Assembly: GCA_034440455.1 (NCBI GenBank)
Contig: JAWXCB010000031.1
Location: forward strand, 34,987-98,986
Reading direction: 5' to 3'
Origin: JAWXCB01 sp034440455
GTDB lineage: Bacteria > Bacteroidota > Bacteroidia > Chitinophagales > CAIOSU01
DNA: 64,000 nt
Shown: positions 7,698 through 17,031 of the stretch, piece after piece
Layout: each line of letters begins with the position of its first letter
Position numbering within the stretch: position 1 is the stretch's first letter
Program-made: the position numbers and the translations under genes
Notes under the pieces: generated by a model
Databases searched by the model: none
The model's input: only the letters and a program-made list of their open reading frames with translations
Told to the model about the DNA's origin: nothing

Positions 7698-10139
7698 CTA
7701 ACTGAAGAACTTCTTCACCTCCATCACAACCACCCCAAGCACCAACAGCAATGTGAGTGCCGAGAACGCAAGGCTTACTTTCTCGCCCGTGTAATATGAA
7801 TGCGGTTTGAATTCAAACGTGATCGTGTGGTCTCCGGCAGGCATCCGCATTCCACGCAGCACATAGTTCACGCGAATATGCTCCGCAGGTTTTCCATCGA
7901 GGAATGCCTGCCAGCCCTTATCATAGTACACATCAGAAAACACTACAAATTGCTCCGAAGTTGTTGCCGCTTTGTATTCTAATTTCTCCGGCTCATAAAC
8001 TGTAAGCATGATGCCGGCTCCTGAATCAGCAGAAGAAGCAAACCCACTCAGATAACTTTCAAAGCGTTTATCAGCAAAGGCTGTTTGCGCAGGATTGAAA
8101 CTCGTAAGCGCGTTCATTTCTTCCTCCGCATTCTGAACAATTTTACATTCCTGCACAAACCACGCATTGCCCATCGCGTTGGGATTGCGAATCACCTGAT
8201 CATCTTTTCCAATGATGTAGCGCATGTTCAGCATGTTGAGTACAGGAATATTCTCATTGGAAAATCCTTTACTGATACGCTGCATATTCGGAGTGATTTG
8301 CTTTTCAATCAAATCCTGATAACGCCTGATTTTAGCTGCATGATAACCACCAATTGATTTGTGATGATACGAAGTGAGCGCATCGTTAAATGTGCTCGTG
8401 GTGAAATTCAACACGCGATAATACAAGTCAGTATCTTGTTTAATTTCCAAATCTGCTTTCGATGGACGGAAATATTTTTCTTTATCGGATTTTGAAATGA
8501 AATCACTGTCGTTGAGATAGCGCTTTGAAACGCCCCATGTGTCAAGCAACATCAATACGCCCAACGCATACACTAAATAATTTGCTTTGATTTTATTTCC
8601 GATGTATGCAAAAAGCAAAGCGGCAGCCATTCCGATAAATAACAGCGAACGGAATGCATCACTCCGCATCATCGCTGCGCGGTCGGCTTGCAGCGCATCC
8701 ACAGGCCAACCGCTTTCTGCAAGCCGCGCATCAACTTCTGCTTTGAAATCAAAGAAATAACTTCCTGCTATACCGGCAACAAACACCACTCCGGCTGTGA
8801 TTGCGAGCGATTTCAGCAACGCTCTTTTTATCTCTTCGCCTTTCAGTTTGCCGCTTACAACTTCATAAATCGCCAAACCCGCTAAAAATACAACTGCAAG
8901 ATTGGCAACTGAAAGAATCATGGCGGGTGTGCGGAATTTATTATAAAAAGGGAAGTAGTGGAAGAACAGCATGTTGAACGCTTCAAAGTTCTTACCCCAA
9001 GCAAGAAACATCGTAAACACTGCGATGGCGAGAAACACCCACTTCACCGGATTTCTAATCAAAAACATTCCCAGCACAAATAAAAAACAAGTAATCGCCC
9101 CGAAGTAAGTTGGACCTGATGTGAAAGGCTGGTCGCCCCAATAAGTAGGCGCGCCCTGTTCCACTATTTTTTTCACTTGCGTTTTCGGCACGCCTTTTTT
9201 CAATAATTCTTTTGCAAGGTTTGAATCATCGCCCAGCGCTTCCTGCGATGCTCCACCCATATAGTTCGGTATCAACAGCGTGAGCGTTTCTAATTTGCCA
9301 TAGCTCCAACTGAACGCATAATCTTTATCCAAGCCCGATAATTTTTCTTCTGATAGCTCGGAAGTGCCGCCACGAATGGTTTCTTTGGAATATTCATAAG
9401 TCGTCCACAGTTGCCCTGCGTTTGAACCGATGCCGAGCGCAAGAGCAAGCAATAACGCTCCTGTGGCTTTTGTGAAATTTGCAAACTGTTTTTCCTTAAC
9501 CGCAAGAACCAAATAAAATACGCCAATCATCCCACTGGCAAGCATCGTGTAGTAGGTGATTTGAAAATGGTTTGAACGCACCTGTATCGCCAGCACCAGC
9601 GCAGTGAGCGCAGCGCCAAACAAAATCCTTCCGCGATATGCCGCAATAAATCCCGCCAGGATAGGCGCCATTAGCGCGATGCAGCGCACCTTGCTTGTAT
9701 GCCCAGCGTCAATATTGATGAAGTTGTAAGAAGAAAAAGCAAACCCAATAGCCGCCACTGCCGATACCCACGGATTATTCGTGAACGTAAATAATAACAC
9801 ATAGCATCCCAGCATCAGCAGAAAAACCAAGTGCGCAGTTTCAGGATAAATCGCCTTGATAAAATAAATCGCGTAAGTAACAAGATTTGACGGGAAATCA
9901 GTAAGTATTTGGAAGGAGGGCATGCCGCAAAACATGCCGTTTGTCCACAGCGGGTAGTGTCCGGTTTTTTCATGCCACGCACGGCTTTCACCCTGCATAC
10001 CCATTGACTGCACAATGTCGTGCTGCGCCAGTTCTTTACCCTGCAACTGCGGCAACAGATAGACCCAGGTGAGCGCGGTGAATATTGCAATAATGATAAG
10101 ATGCGGAAGCAGAGCTTTGAGTAAAGGGTTTTGAGTCAT
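7698..10139 (-). CDS. YfhO family large membrane protein
   Basis: About 813 residues from the ATG at 10139 (M-T-Q-N-P-L-L-K); the frame is open 15 codons further. It has more than ten hydrophobic segments, a periplasmic part with 'YWGDQPFTSGPTYFGA' and a C-terminal beta-rich domain ('FSDVYYDKGWQAFLDGKPA', 'HTITFEFKPHSYYTGEKVS') before the last membrane helix. This architecture matches the YfhO family, related to GT-C glycosyltransferases that use lipid-linked sugar donors. In Firmicutes YfhO glycosylates lipoteichoic acid; in Bacteroidota its acceptor is unknown. It follows the M28 peptidase gene on the same strand. Confidence 0.88.
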   Translation of the reverse strand: MTQNPLLKALLPHLIIIAIFTALTWVYLLPQLQGKELAQHDIVQSMGMQGESRAWHEKTGHYPLWTNGMFCGMPSFQILTDFPSNLVTYAIYFIKAIYPETAHLVFLLMLGCYVLLFTFTNNPWVSAVAAIGFAFSSYNFINIDAGHTSKVRCIALMAPILAGFIAAYRGRILFGAALTALVLAIQVRSNHFQITYYTMLASGMIGVFYLVLAVKEKQFANFTKATGALLLALALGIGSNAGQLWTTYEYSKETIRGGTSELSEEKLSGLDKDYAFSWSYGKLETLTLLIPNYMGGASQEALGDDSNLAKELLKKGVPKTQVKKIVEQGAPTYWGDQPFTSGPTYFGAITCFLFVLGMFLIRNPVKWVFLAIAVFTMFLAWGKNFEAFNMLFFHYFPFYNKFRTPAMILSVANLAVVFLAGLAIYEVVSGKLKGEEIKRALLKSLAITAGVVFVAGIAGSYFFDFKAEVDARLAESGWPVDALQADRAAMMRSDAFRSLLFIGMAAALLFAYIGNKIKANYLVYALGVLMLLDTWGVSKRYLNDSDFISKSDKEKYFRPSKADLEIKQDTDLYYRVLNFTTSTFNDALTSYHHKSIGGYHAAKIRRYQDLIEKQITPNMQRISKGFSNENIPVLNMLNMRYIIGKDDQVIRNPNAMGNAWFVQECKIVQNAEEEMNALTSFNPAQTAFADKRFESYLSGFASSADSGAGIMLTVYEPEKLEYKAATTSEQFVVFSDVYYDKGWQAFLDGKPAEHIRVNYVLRGMRMPAGDHTITFEFKPHSYYTGEKVSLAFSALTLLLVLGVVVMEVKKFFS

Positions 10140-10218
10140 GCCCACAAATTTGTTTTGGGTAAAAATAAAGAAACCTCGCAGCATTGCGGATGTGAGGTTT
10201 ACAGTTCAAAGTTCAATT

Positions 10219-11262
10219 CTATTGGCTGCCCTTATCCTCCTGATACACCGTCTGCAATAAAGTTTGCCCCACAGCCTTCAGCGCGCTTTTATCAATGATG
10301 GAGAGATTATCCTGATGCGTGTGCCAATGCGCACCGAATAAATTCGGCAGGTTGTTGTCTAAATAAATAATGTCAATGGTGGGAATACCTGTGATTTGGT
10401 TGATGTAAAAATGGTCATCAACAATCGGGCGCAAGGAAGGCTTAAATAAAAAGCGATTCGAGTAGCCGAGTTGCGCTCCATTGTTCCACACGCTGCGCAC
10501 CACGGAGGGCGCATTATGTATGGAGTAGGCTTCCATTGGGAAAATGCTTTTGTGCGCGCCTACCATGTCGAGCAAGATGCCATACTTTGCGTTGTAGCCG
10601 GACACGTGCAGATTTTTTGCCCAATACTGCGAGCCGAGACAATATGTGTCTTCTCCTCCCTGCGCGTTCCCATAATCTTCGACATCAAAGAAAATAATAT
10701 CCACCCCGATTTTCACGGGTTGTTGGCGTAATGCTTTCGCAACTTCGAGCAACACGGCAACACCGCTTGCGCCATCATCAGCGCCATCATTGGGTTTGTC
10801 GCGTTTAGTCGGGTCAGGGTCCTGGTCGGCAAACGGGCGCGTATCCCAATGTGCGCAGAGGAAAACGCGATTTTTTACTTCAGGATTAAAAGCTGCGATG
10901 ATGTTTTTGAAATTTAACATTGCGCCATTGTACGCCTTCACTTGTCCTGTTTGCAGATACATTTTATCGGCATACATTCTCAGTGTACTATCCAACCAAT
11001 TTCCGCAGGCAACGTGCGCATCGGTGTTCGGAACACGCGGACCAAACGCTACTTGTTTTTTCACGAAGGAAAAAGCAGAGTCTTCATTGAAGACCGGAGT
11101 AGCAACTAATTGAGGCTTTGTTTCAGCAGCGGGCTGTGGCTTATTGCTTTCGCTTTCACAACTTGAAAAAAGAGCAATGAATAAAACTCCAACAATAAAA
11201 AGCGTGTTAAACTTCTGACTCCCTCTCCCTTGGGAGAGGGTTGGGGTGAGGTGTCTAAACAT
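10219..11262 (-). CDS. M28 family metallopeptidase (glutaminyl cyclase-like), lipoprotein
   Basis: A 347-residue zinc hydrolase of clan MH. Zinc ligands and the catalytic core are visible: 'CAHWDTRPFAD', 'NDGADDGASGVAVLLEVAKAL', 'IIFFDVEDYGN' and the distal 'HWHTHQDNL'. The pattern fits the glutaminyl-peptide cyclotransferase-like branch. A hydrophobic stretch ending in 'IALFSSC' suggests lipoprotein export. Its ATG overlaps the cysS stop (TGATG at 11260-11264), so the two are coupled. Residues 4-16 (HLTPTLSQGRGSQ) are encoded by a dispersed palindromic repeat, and I see no other in-frame ATG, GTG or TTG before the signal sequence. Confidence 0.87.
   Translation of the reverse strand: MFRHLTPTLSQGRGSQKFNTLFIVGVLFIALFSSCESESNKPQPAAETKPQLVATPVFNEDSAFSFVKKQVAFGPRVPNTDAHVACGNWLDSTLRMYADKMYLQTGQVKAYNGAMLNFKNIIAAFNPEVKNRVFLCAHWDTRPFADQDPDPTKRDKPNDGADDGASGVAVLLEVAKALRQQPVKIGVDIIFFDVEDYGNAQGGEDTYCLGSQYWAKNLHVSGYNAKYGILLDMVGAHKSIFPMEAYSIHNAPSVVRSVWNNGAQLGYSNRFLFKPSLRPIVDDHFYINQITGIPTIDIIYLDNNLPNLFGAHWHTHQDNLSIIDKSALKAVGQTLLQTVYQEDKGSQ
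11217..11252. repeat. Palindromic repeat, family A (copy 1), inside the M28 gene start
   Basis: The arms CCCTCTCCC and GGGAGAGGG form a perfect hairpin, followed by 'TTGGGGTGAGG'. Related copies, sharing GACTCCCTCT and GGGGTGAGG ends, are at 15351, 28821, 58313 and 60574. This copy lies within the first codons of the M28 peptidase gene. Confidence 0.8.
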
Positions 11263-12761
11263 CAGTCAGTTTTTACAGTCCATGATGTGCCTTCCTTGCC
11301 ATCAAGCAATTGAATCTTCAACTTCGCAAGTTCATCGCGGATAACGTCAGAAGTGGCGTAATCTTTTTTCTCCCTTACTTTCTTACGCAGGCTGATAATC
11401 AACTGCATCAAATCGTCTGTTTGCCCGTTGTTGTCGGTTTGTTCATCTTTCAACCCGAGAATGTCAAGGATATAACTATGGAATGCGTGCGACAGCTTTT
11501 CAAAAGTTGTTTTACGGATGGAATTCAACGCAACCAATTTGTCTTGAAACGAATTGATTTTAGATGAAAGCTCAAAAAGATTCGCCAGCGTCATTGCCGT
11601 GTTGAAATCATCGTCCATCAATTCTTTGCACTTATCGCAAAGGTCAGAGATTTCTTTATCAAGTGATTCGCTGATGCTTCCTTCCGATGCCGGATATTGC
11701 AGCTTGCCAAGATTTGATAATGAATTCATCAAACGTCTGAATCCTTTCTCTGCAGCTTGCAGCGCTTCGTTTGAAAAATCGAGCGTGCTGCGATAATGTG
11801 ATTGCAGCATGAAGAAACGAATCGTCATCGGGGAATAGCCTCTTTCCAACAGCGGATGGTTTCCCGTGAAAAGTTCCAGCGGAAGAAAACCATTACCTGC
11901 AGATTTCGACATGCGCACGCCATTCACGGTGAGCATATTGGTGTGCATCCAATATTTCACCGGCTCCGCATGATTGCATGCCTGCGATTGCGCGATTTCA
12001 TTGGTGTGATGTGTCGCAATCAAGTCCATACCGCCTCCGTGAATATCGAACGTAGCCCCCAAATATTTTGCGCTCATTGCAGAACATTCAAGATGCCATC
12101 CCGGAAATCCCCAGCCCCAGGGCGAGAGCCAGCGCATGATGTGTTCAGGCTTCGCTTTTATCCAAAGCGCAAAATCCAATCTGCCTTTCTTCTCATCCTG
12201 ACCGCCAAGTTCGCGTGTGCCTTCAAGCAGTTCTTCCAATTTTCTGTTGGAGAGAATTCCGTAGTTGTGCTGCTTTGAATATTTTTCCACGTCAAAATAA
12301 ACCGTTCCATCAGCGACATACCCCAACCCTGATTCAATGATTTGTTTTGCCATTTCAATTTGCTCGCAGATATGTCCGGTGGCGGTAGGCTCAATATTCG
12401 GTGACAGCGTATTGAATAGCCGCATCACATCACGGAAACCGACTGTGTATTTCTGCACGATTTCCATCGGTTCTAATTGTTCCAGCTTTGCCTTCTTCGC
12501 GAATTTATCTTCTCCTTCATCATGGTCACCTTCAAGATGACCCGCATCGGTGATGTTGCGCACGTAGCGCACTTTATATCCCGAATGCACGAGATACCTG
12601 TAAATCATGTCGAAAGAAATGAACGTGCGGCAATTACCGAGATGCACATCATTGTAAACGGTGGGTCCGCACACATACATGCCGACAAATGGCGGATTCA
12701 GCGGTTCGAATTTTTCTTTTTCGCGTGAAAGCGTATTATAGAGATGAAGTGTTGATGACAT
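11262..12761 (-). CDS. cysS: Cysteinyl-tRNA synthetase
   Basis: A 499-residue class I aminoacyl-tRNA synthetase that charges tRNA-Cys. The N-terminal 'YVCGPTVYNDVHLGNCRTF' carries a zinc-ligand cysteine and the HIGH-type motif (here HLGN). 'GWHLECSAMSAKYLG' has the second zinc cysteine, 'HHTNEIAQSQACN' follows, and the KMSKS motif is 'RMSKSAGNG'. The C-terminal anticodon-binding helical domain ends with 'IIRDELAKLKIQLLDGKEGTSW'. The length is normal. The downstream M28 gene overlaps its stop codon. Confidence 0.97.
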   Translation of the reverse strand: MSSTLHLYNTLSREKEKFEPLNPPFVGMYVCGPTVYNDVHLGNCRTFISFDMIYRYLVHSGYKVRYVRNITDAGHLEGDHDEGEDKFAKKAKLEQLEPMEIVQKYTVGFRDVMRLFNTLSPNIEPTATGHICEQIEMAKQIIESGLGYVADGTVYFDVEKYSKQHNYGILSNRKLEELLEGTRELGGQDEKKGRLDFALWIKAKPEHIMRWLSPWGWGFPGWHLECSAMSAKYLGATFDIHGGGMDLIATHHTNEIAQSQACNHAEPVKYWMHTNMLTVNGVRMSKSAGNGFLPLELFTGNHPLLERGYSPMTIRFFMLQSHYRSTLDFSNEALQAAEKGFRRLMNSLSNLGKLQYPASEGSISESLDKEISDLCDKCKELMDDDFNTAMTLANLFELSSKINSFQDKLVALNSIRKTTFEKLSHAFHSYILDILGLKDEQTDNNGQTDDLMQLIISLRKKVREKKDYATSDVIRDELAKLKIQLLDGKEGTSWTVKTD

Positions 12762-12910
12762 GGGGCGTAAAGATAATTGAATTTAAAAATGGGATGATTT
12801 AGAAAATTTGAGGAGTTTCCTCTGGAAAATTGCTCCCCGTTTTAACGTAATTTCAAAGGAAAAGATACCTCCCCGCTGCTGTTCTATCCTCCAACTTTTC
12901 AACTTCGCAA

Positions 12911-14209
12911 ATGTCACTTTCGCTCAATTTTAATCACACCGCATATACTGCCGACTCGCTCATGTTCTTTGTGGACATGAACAGCTTTTTTGCCGCTTGC
13001 GAACAACAAGTGAATTTTTACCTGCGCGGCAGACCGGTGGGCGTGTGCGTCTATACTGGAAAATACGGCTGCGTGATTGCGCCTTCCATTGAAGCAAAAC
13101 AAAAAGGAGTGAAAACCGGAATGCGCTTGAATGAAGCGATGCAACTCTGCCCCGAACTTGTTCCATTGGAAACAAATCCCGCTCGTTATCGAGAGTTTCA
13201 TATCGCGTTCATTGGGGTGCTGAAAAAATATACCGATGAAGTGATTCCCAAAAGCATAGATGAAGCGGTGATGAACCTCACTTCAAGCAGGTTGCTTTAT
13301 AAAAATCCGGTGGAGCTTGCGAAAAAAATTAAACAGGATATTAAAGATAAAGTAGGCGACTGGCTCACCTGCTCCATCGGCATTGCGCCCAATGCGTTTC
13401 TTGCAAAACTTGGTTCTGATTTACAAAAGCCGGATGGATTGGTGATTATCACGCCATCAAATATTGACGAAGTGTTGAGCAAGTTGCGCCTCACTGACTT
13501 ACCCGGCATTGCTGCGGGCATGGCGCTGCGCTTAGAGTTGGGCGGCATTCACACTCCGCTGCAACTGCGGCACACACCGCCTGATAAACTGAAACGCATT
13601 TGCAAAAGCGTGGTGGGATTGCACTGGCACTACCGCCTCAACTTTGCAGAGGTGGACACCATGACGCGCGACTATAAAAGCATGCAGGCGATGCGGCAGG
13701 TTTCCAAAGAGCAGCGAAAGTCAGTGGAAATTCTGGAAGACATTCTGCTCACGCTGTGCATGACACTGGAAGCGCGGTTGGTGAAGAATAATTTCTTTGC
13801 GAAAGAATTTTTCATGCACGTGAGTTACGAAAATGGAAGTCAGTGGGCTGACAAAGTAATCCATCAGTCGCCCTTGCAGGACGGAACTGAAATACTTAGT
13901 ATCGTGAAATCAAGAATGCAAAAATTTCAAACAGCGCATCAATCGGGCGTATTGATTAACTCCAAGGTAACTGCGCTGGGCGTGGGCGCCACGCATTTCG
14001 TGCCGGATGATTTGGTGCAATACAGTTTATTTGAAGACAATGTGCGGAAAGACAATCTGCGCAAAACAGTGTATGAAGTGAAAGGGAAATACGGCAGGGA
14101 TAAAATCATGAAGGCGATTGAACTTAAGGAAAATGATATTATGAAAGACGTCATCGGATTTGGCTCGGTGAAGGACTTGCATATCGGGAGCAGTGTATTA
14201 GATGAGTGA
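12911..14209 (+). CDS. Y-family DNA polymerase (DinB/UmuC-like)
   Basis: A 432-residue translesion DNA polymerase. The palm-domain acidic residues are in 'FFVDMNSFFAACE' near residue 22 and 'IPKSIDEAVMNLT' near residue 118. 'GCVIAPSIEAKQKGVKTGM' is the finger motif, and 'TCSIGIAPNAFLAKLGSDLQKPDGL' and 'LTDLPGIAAGMALRLELGG' (helix-hairpin-helix) follow. The last about 150 residues would be the little-finger domain. It lies alone on the plus strand with no umuD-like gene nearby. I cannot separate Pol IV from Pol V class by sequence reading alone. Confidence 0.9.
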   Translation: MSLSLNFNHTAYTADSLMFFVDMNSFFAACEQQVNFYLRGRPVGVCVYTGKYGCVIAPSIEAKQKGVKTGMRLNEAMQLCPELVPLETNPARYREFHIAFIGVLKKYTDEVIPKSIDEAVMNLTSSRLLYKNPVELAKKIKQDIKDKVGDWLTCSIGIAPNAFLAKLGSDLQKPDGLVIITPSNIDEVLSKLRLTDLPGIAAGMALRLELGGIHTPLQLRHTPPDKLKRICKSVVGLHWHYRLNFAEVDTMTRDYKSMQAMRQVSKEQRKSVEILEDILLTLCMTLEARLVKNNFFAKEFFMHVSYENGSQWADKVIHQSPLQDGTEILSIVKSRMQKFQTAHQSGVLINSKVTALGVGATHFVPDDLVQYSLFEDNVRKDNLRKTVYEVKGKYGRDKIMKAIELKENDIMKDVIGFGSVKDLHIGSSVLDE

Positions 14210-14211
14210 CA

Positions 14212-15297
14212 TCACGGTTTTTCAAACAACCCATACGCGGCAAAATGGTCAGATGATTGGTTCCACTGCGTTTTATGCGCCAGCGTTTTAATGCGCGGGT
14301 CGGGGAGCACGTAATCTATGCGCAGAAAGGGATAAGGCGCGGTGTAAGTAAAACCGAATCCACATCCGCCTTCCAGAAAGGAATCATCCAAGCCTTTTGA
14401 AATTTGATGATAGGCATACGAGTTTGGCGTATCGTTGAAATCTCCGCATACAATCGTTTTGTAAGGACACGCTTCAATTTTTTCATGCAATAAATCTGCT
14501 TGTGCTGCGCGTTTCACAAATGCTGTTTTCAATTTGTTGAATGATTTTCCCAGCGACACTTTTTCTAACTGCTGCTCCATCAGGTCTTTCACTTCAGCGT
14601 AATCTTTTTCATTAAAATAGATGGATTGCAGGTGCGTGTTGAAAATCCGCACCGTATCATCGCCAATCAATACATCCGTAGCGATGCAGGCGTTGTGCAT
14701 GGAATTTTGAAAAGGAATATTTTCTTTTGCCACAATCGGAAATTTTGAAAAGGTGGCAATTCCCCAATGATGTGTTTTCTCAATCGTGAGCGTTTTGTGA
14801 AAATGATAATAAGGATAACGCTCTTTTAACTCTTTCACGGTGTTGAACTTCTCGCTGTCGGAATAAAATTCCTGAATGCACAAAATATCGGGGTCAGGAT
14901 TTTTGATGATTTGCAGGATATAATTTTTTGATTCTGCATTCTGCGTCCAGCTATACAGGTCAAACACCTTCACATTAAAACTCATTACTGAAAAAGAATT
15001 GTCAGGCGCGTCCACCGCGTGGCACGTTTTCCATCCGATTTGATTGGAAATATTCCACGCGCTTAATACGAGCGCAATGCCGGAAATCAGCATATAGCAT
15101 TTTTTGAAAATCAGCCAGAAGAAAATCCAAAAGACATTTGCAAGCACAATTCCGGGAAATGCCAACCCCGGAAATGCAAAGAGCCATGACCATTCCGGGC
15201 TGATGAAGGGAGCAAGACAAGCCGCTAAAAGCAGAGTTGCAAAAAGAAGATTGATGCTTGTCAGCAACAGTTGAAGAATGGATTTTACCGTTTCCAT
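14212..15297 (-). CDS. Endonuclease/exonuclease/phosphatase family membrane protein
   Basis: A 361-residue protein with three hydrophobic segments in the first about 95 residues, then an EEP (DNase I-like) domain. Catalytic motifs are 'ILCIQEFYSD', 'VRIFNTHLQS', 'VCGDFNDTPNSYAYH', 'LRIDYVLPD' and the terminal 'SSDHFAAYGLF'. Membrane-anchored EEP proteins of this form are common in Bacteroidota; the substrate may be a nucleic acid or a phospholipid. It ends the mutL-rhomboid-rhomboid-EEP string and is convergent with the polymerase gene, 2 bp apart. Confidence 0.87.
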   Translation of the reverse strand: METVKSILQLLLTSINLLFATLLLAACLAPFISPEWSWLFAFPGLAFPGIVLANVFWIFFWLIFKKCYMLISGIALVLSAWNISNQIGWKTCHAVDAPDNSFSVMSFNVKVFDLYSWTQNAESKNYILQIIKNPDPDILCIQEFYSDSEKFNTVKELKERYPYYHFHKTLTIEKTHHWGIATFSKFPIVAKENIPFQNSMHNACIATDVLIGDDTVRIFNTHLQSIYFNEKDYAEVKDLMEQQLEKVSLGKSFNKLKTAFVKRAAQADLLHEKIEACPYKTIVCGDFNDTPNSYAYHQISKGLDDSFLEGGCGFGFTYTAPYPFLRIDYVLPDPRIKTLAHKTQWNQSSDHFAAYGLFEKP

Positions 15298-15350
15298 TTA
15301 GAATAGAACGAATGCAGTTTTCATAAACTTTCTTTCAATGAGATGCCGTT

Positions 15351-15388
15351 CGGACTCCCTCTTCCGCCATAGGCGGACGGGGTGAGGT
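15351..15388. repeat. Palindromic repeat, family A (copy 2)
   Basis: It contains CGGACTCCCTCTTCCGCC-AT-AGGCGGA followed by CGGGGTGAGGTC. The inverted core CCGCCATAGGCGG could form a hairpin in the mRNA between the rhomboid and EEP genes. It is nearly the same as the copy at 58313. Confidence 0.8.
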
Positions 15389-15390
15389 CA

Positions 15391-16305
15391 TCACTCCCTG
15401 CTCACTTTAAAGAGAAATTCTTTTTCTTCTTTTGAAAGGCTGTCATAACCCGAATGTTTTATCTTATCCAGAATCTCATCTACGCGCTGCTGCTGGTCTC
15501 CGGAAAAATCCGCAGGGCGTGATTTTTTCGGCTGGCGGGTTTCTGTTTTATACACCACGCGCGGCTGTTTGCGCTTCGTGAATAAATTCGCAATCCAATC
15601 TAAAAAATTATTGAACGGCTTTGACCAATCATGTCCCACTTGCAGTTGCTTAATAAAAATGTAGCCGAACAACATACCGCCCAAATGCGCGATATGACCA
15701 CCGCTGTTGGGGTCGGGAATGCTCACCAAATCGAGAATCACTAAGAACAGCGCAATGAATTTAATGCGCACCGCACCGAAAAAAAATAGAAACACAGTAT
15801 AATCAGGAACCAATGTTGCAGCAGCAACTACAATCGCCATCACGCCTGCCGATGCGCCCAATGCTTTCACATAAGGCAAATCGGGATTCAGCCCGGGAAA
15901 AATGTTGTAAGCAATTATCAGCAACACTGCCCCTGCAAGACCGCCATAGATATACAACGGCAATATTTTTTTATTGCCGACAAACTCCTGAATGATTCTG
16001 CCAAACCAATAGAGCCAGAGCATGTTGAACAGCAAATGAAAAATCTGGTAGTGGGTGAACATGTGCGTAAGCAGCGTCCACGGACGCTTCAGTAAATCCA
16101 TCGTATCAGCAGGCAGCATTATCCAACTGAGCATGTTTCCGGTAACGGTTTCAGAGATGCTGCGGTCGGGATTCGAGAGAAAAATAATTACGTTGACAAT
16201 ATTGAGTAGGAGAAAGACAACAACATTAATAATGATAATCCTGCTGATGATGCTGTTGTTAAACTCGCTTTTAATATCCTGCCAGATAGAAGTGTTGCCG
16301 TACAT
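15391..16305 (-). CDS. Rhomboid family intramembrane serine protease
   Basis: A 304-residue protease with six predicted membrane helices. The catalytic serine is in 'ALGASAGVMAIVVAAA' (GxSxG) and the catalytic histidine in 'GHIAHLGGMLFGYIF'. 'WTLLTHMFTHYQIFHLLFNMLWLYWFG' is the conserved L1-loop region. The soluble C-terminal tail has 'RPADFSGDQQQRVDEILDKI', a helix typical of Bacteroidota rhomboids. It is the second of two adjacent rhomboid genes, 30 bp downstream of the first. The substrates are unknown. Confidence 0.92.
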   Translation of the reverse strand: MYGNTSIWQDIKSEFNNSIISRIIIINVVVFLLLNIVNVIIFLSNPDRSISETVTGNMLSWIMLPADTMDLLKRPWTLLTHMFTHYQIFHLLFNMLWLYWFGRIIQEFVGNKKILPLYIYGGLAGAVLLIIAYNIFPGLNPDLPYVKALGASAGVMAIVVAAATLVPDYTVFLFFFGAVRIKFIALFLVILDLVSIPDPNSGGHIAHLGGMLFGYIFIKQLQVGHDWSKPFNNFLDWIANLFTKRKQPRVVYKTETRQPKKSRPADFSGDQQQRVDEILDKIKHSGYDSLSKEEKEFLFKVSRE

Positions 16306-16335
16306 TACTAATTGTGTGGTTGAAACGAAACGCAG

Positions 16336-17001
16336 TTAATAAAAGTTATTTCGCTGCCTACTCCAGATTTTCAACAGAATAAATCCGAACAACATACCTC
16401 CGAGATGCGCGAAGTGCGCGATGTTGCTGCCGCCATGAAAACTGCTGATGCCTGCATACAATTCAAACAGCGCATAAAAGAACACAAAAAACTTTGCGCG
16501 AATCGGGATGGGTGGAAACAGCAGCATGAGTTGCGTATTCGGAAATACCATTCCAAATGCGAGCAACACGCCAAACACTGCGCCTGATGCGCCCACCGTT
16601 GGAATATTCCACATCATCATCGCTTCTTCCTGCGTTGCAATGTAGTTGATGTCGGCATATGTAACGAATGAATGCATCACGGCTGCGCCAAGTCCGCAGA
16701 AGAAATAGAAAAATAGAAATCGCTTCGGTCCCCACAGGTTTTCGAGGCGGCTGCCAAACATCCATAGCGCAAACATATTCGAGAGAATATGCAGAAAGCT
16801 GCCGTGCATGAACATGTGCGTTACAAACTGGTAAGGATGAAAGTAATCGGAGCCGATATAGAAGAGTCCGAATTTTCTGGTCAGGTCGACTCCGTAACTT
16901 CCTGCAACTAATGTCGCAACAAATAGCAGCACATTTAGAATCAGCAGGTTTTTTACAACGTGCGGCAGAATATTAAAACTTGTAGGGCGGTAATCGTTCA
17001 T
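16336..17001 (-). CDS. Rhomboid family intramembrane serine protease
   Basis: A 221-residue rhomboid with six hydrophobic segments. It has 'YQFVTHMFMHGSFLHILSNM', the catalytic 'TVGASGAVFGVLLAFG' (Ser) and 'IAHFAHLGGMLFGFIL' (His). It is shorter than the next gene's product and lacks a soluble tail. It follows mutL by 30 bp on the same strand, so the mutL-rhomboid-rhomboid-EEP genes are probably co-transcribed. Confidence 0.92.
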   Translation of the reverse strand: MNDYRPTSFNILPHVVKNLLILNVLLFVATLVAGSYGVDLTRKFGLFYIGSDYFHPYQFVTHMFMHGSFLHILSNMFALWMFGSRLENLWGPKRFLFFYFFCGLGAAVMHSFVTYADINYIATQEEAMMMWNIPTVGASGAVFGVLLAFGMVFPNTQLMLLFPPIPIRAKFFVFFYALFELYAGISSFHGGSNIAHFAHLGGMLFGFILLKIWSRQRNNFY

Positions 17002-17031
17002 TAAAAGGAGTGTTGCAACAAATACAAGGGA

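Noticed and set aside
10140..10184. Upstream extension of the YfhO frame
   Set aside because: The 15 extra residues (LRGFFIFTQNKFVG) are not family-like; the ATG at 10139 starts a normal N-terminus.
11802..12278. 158-residue plus-strand frame
   Set aside because: Antisense to cysS; no recognisable domain.
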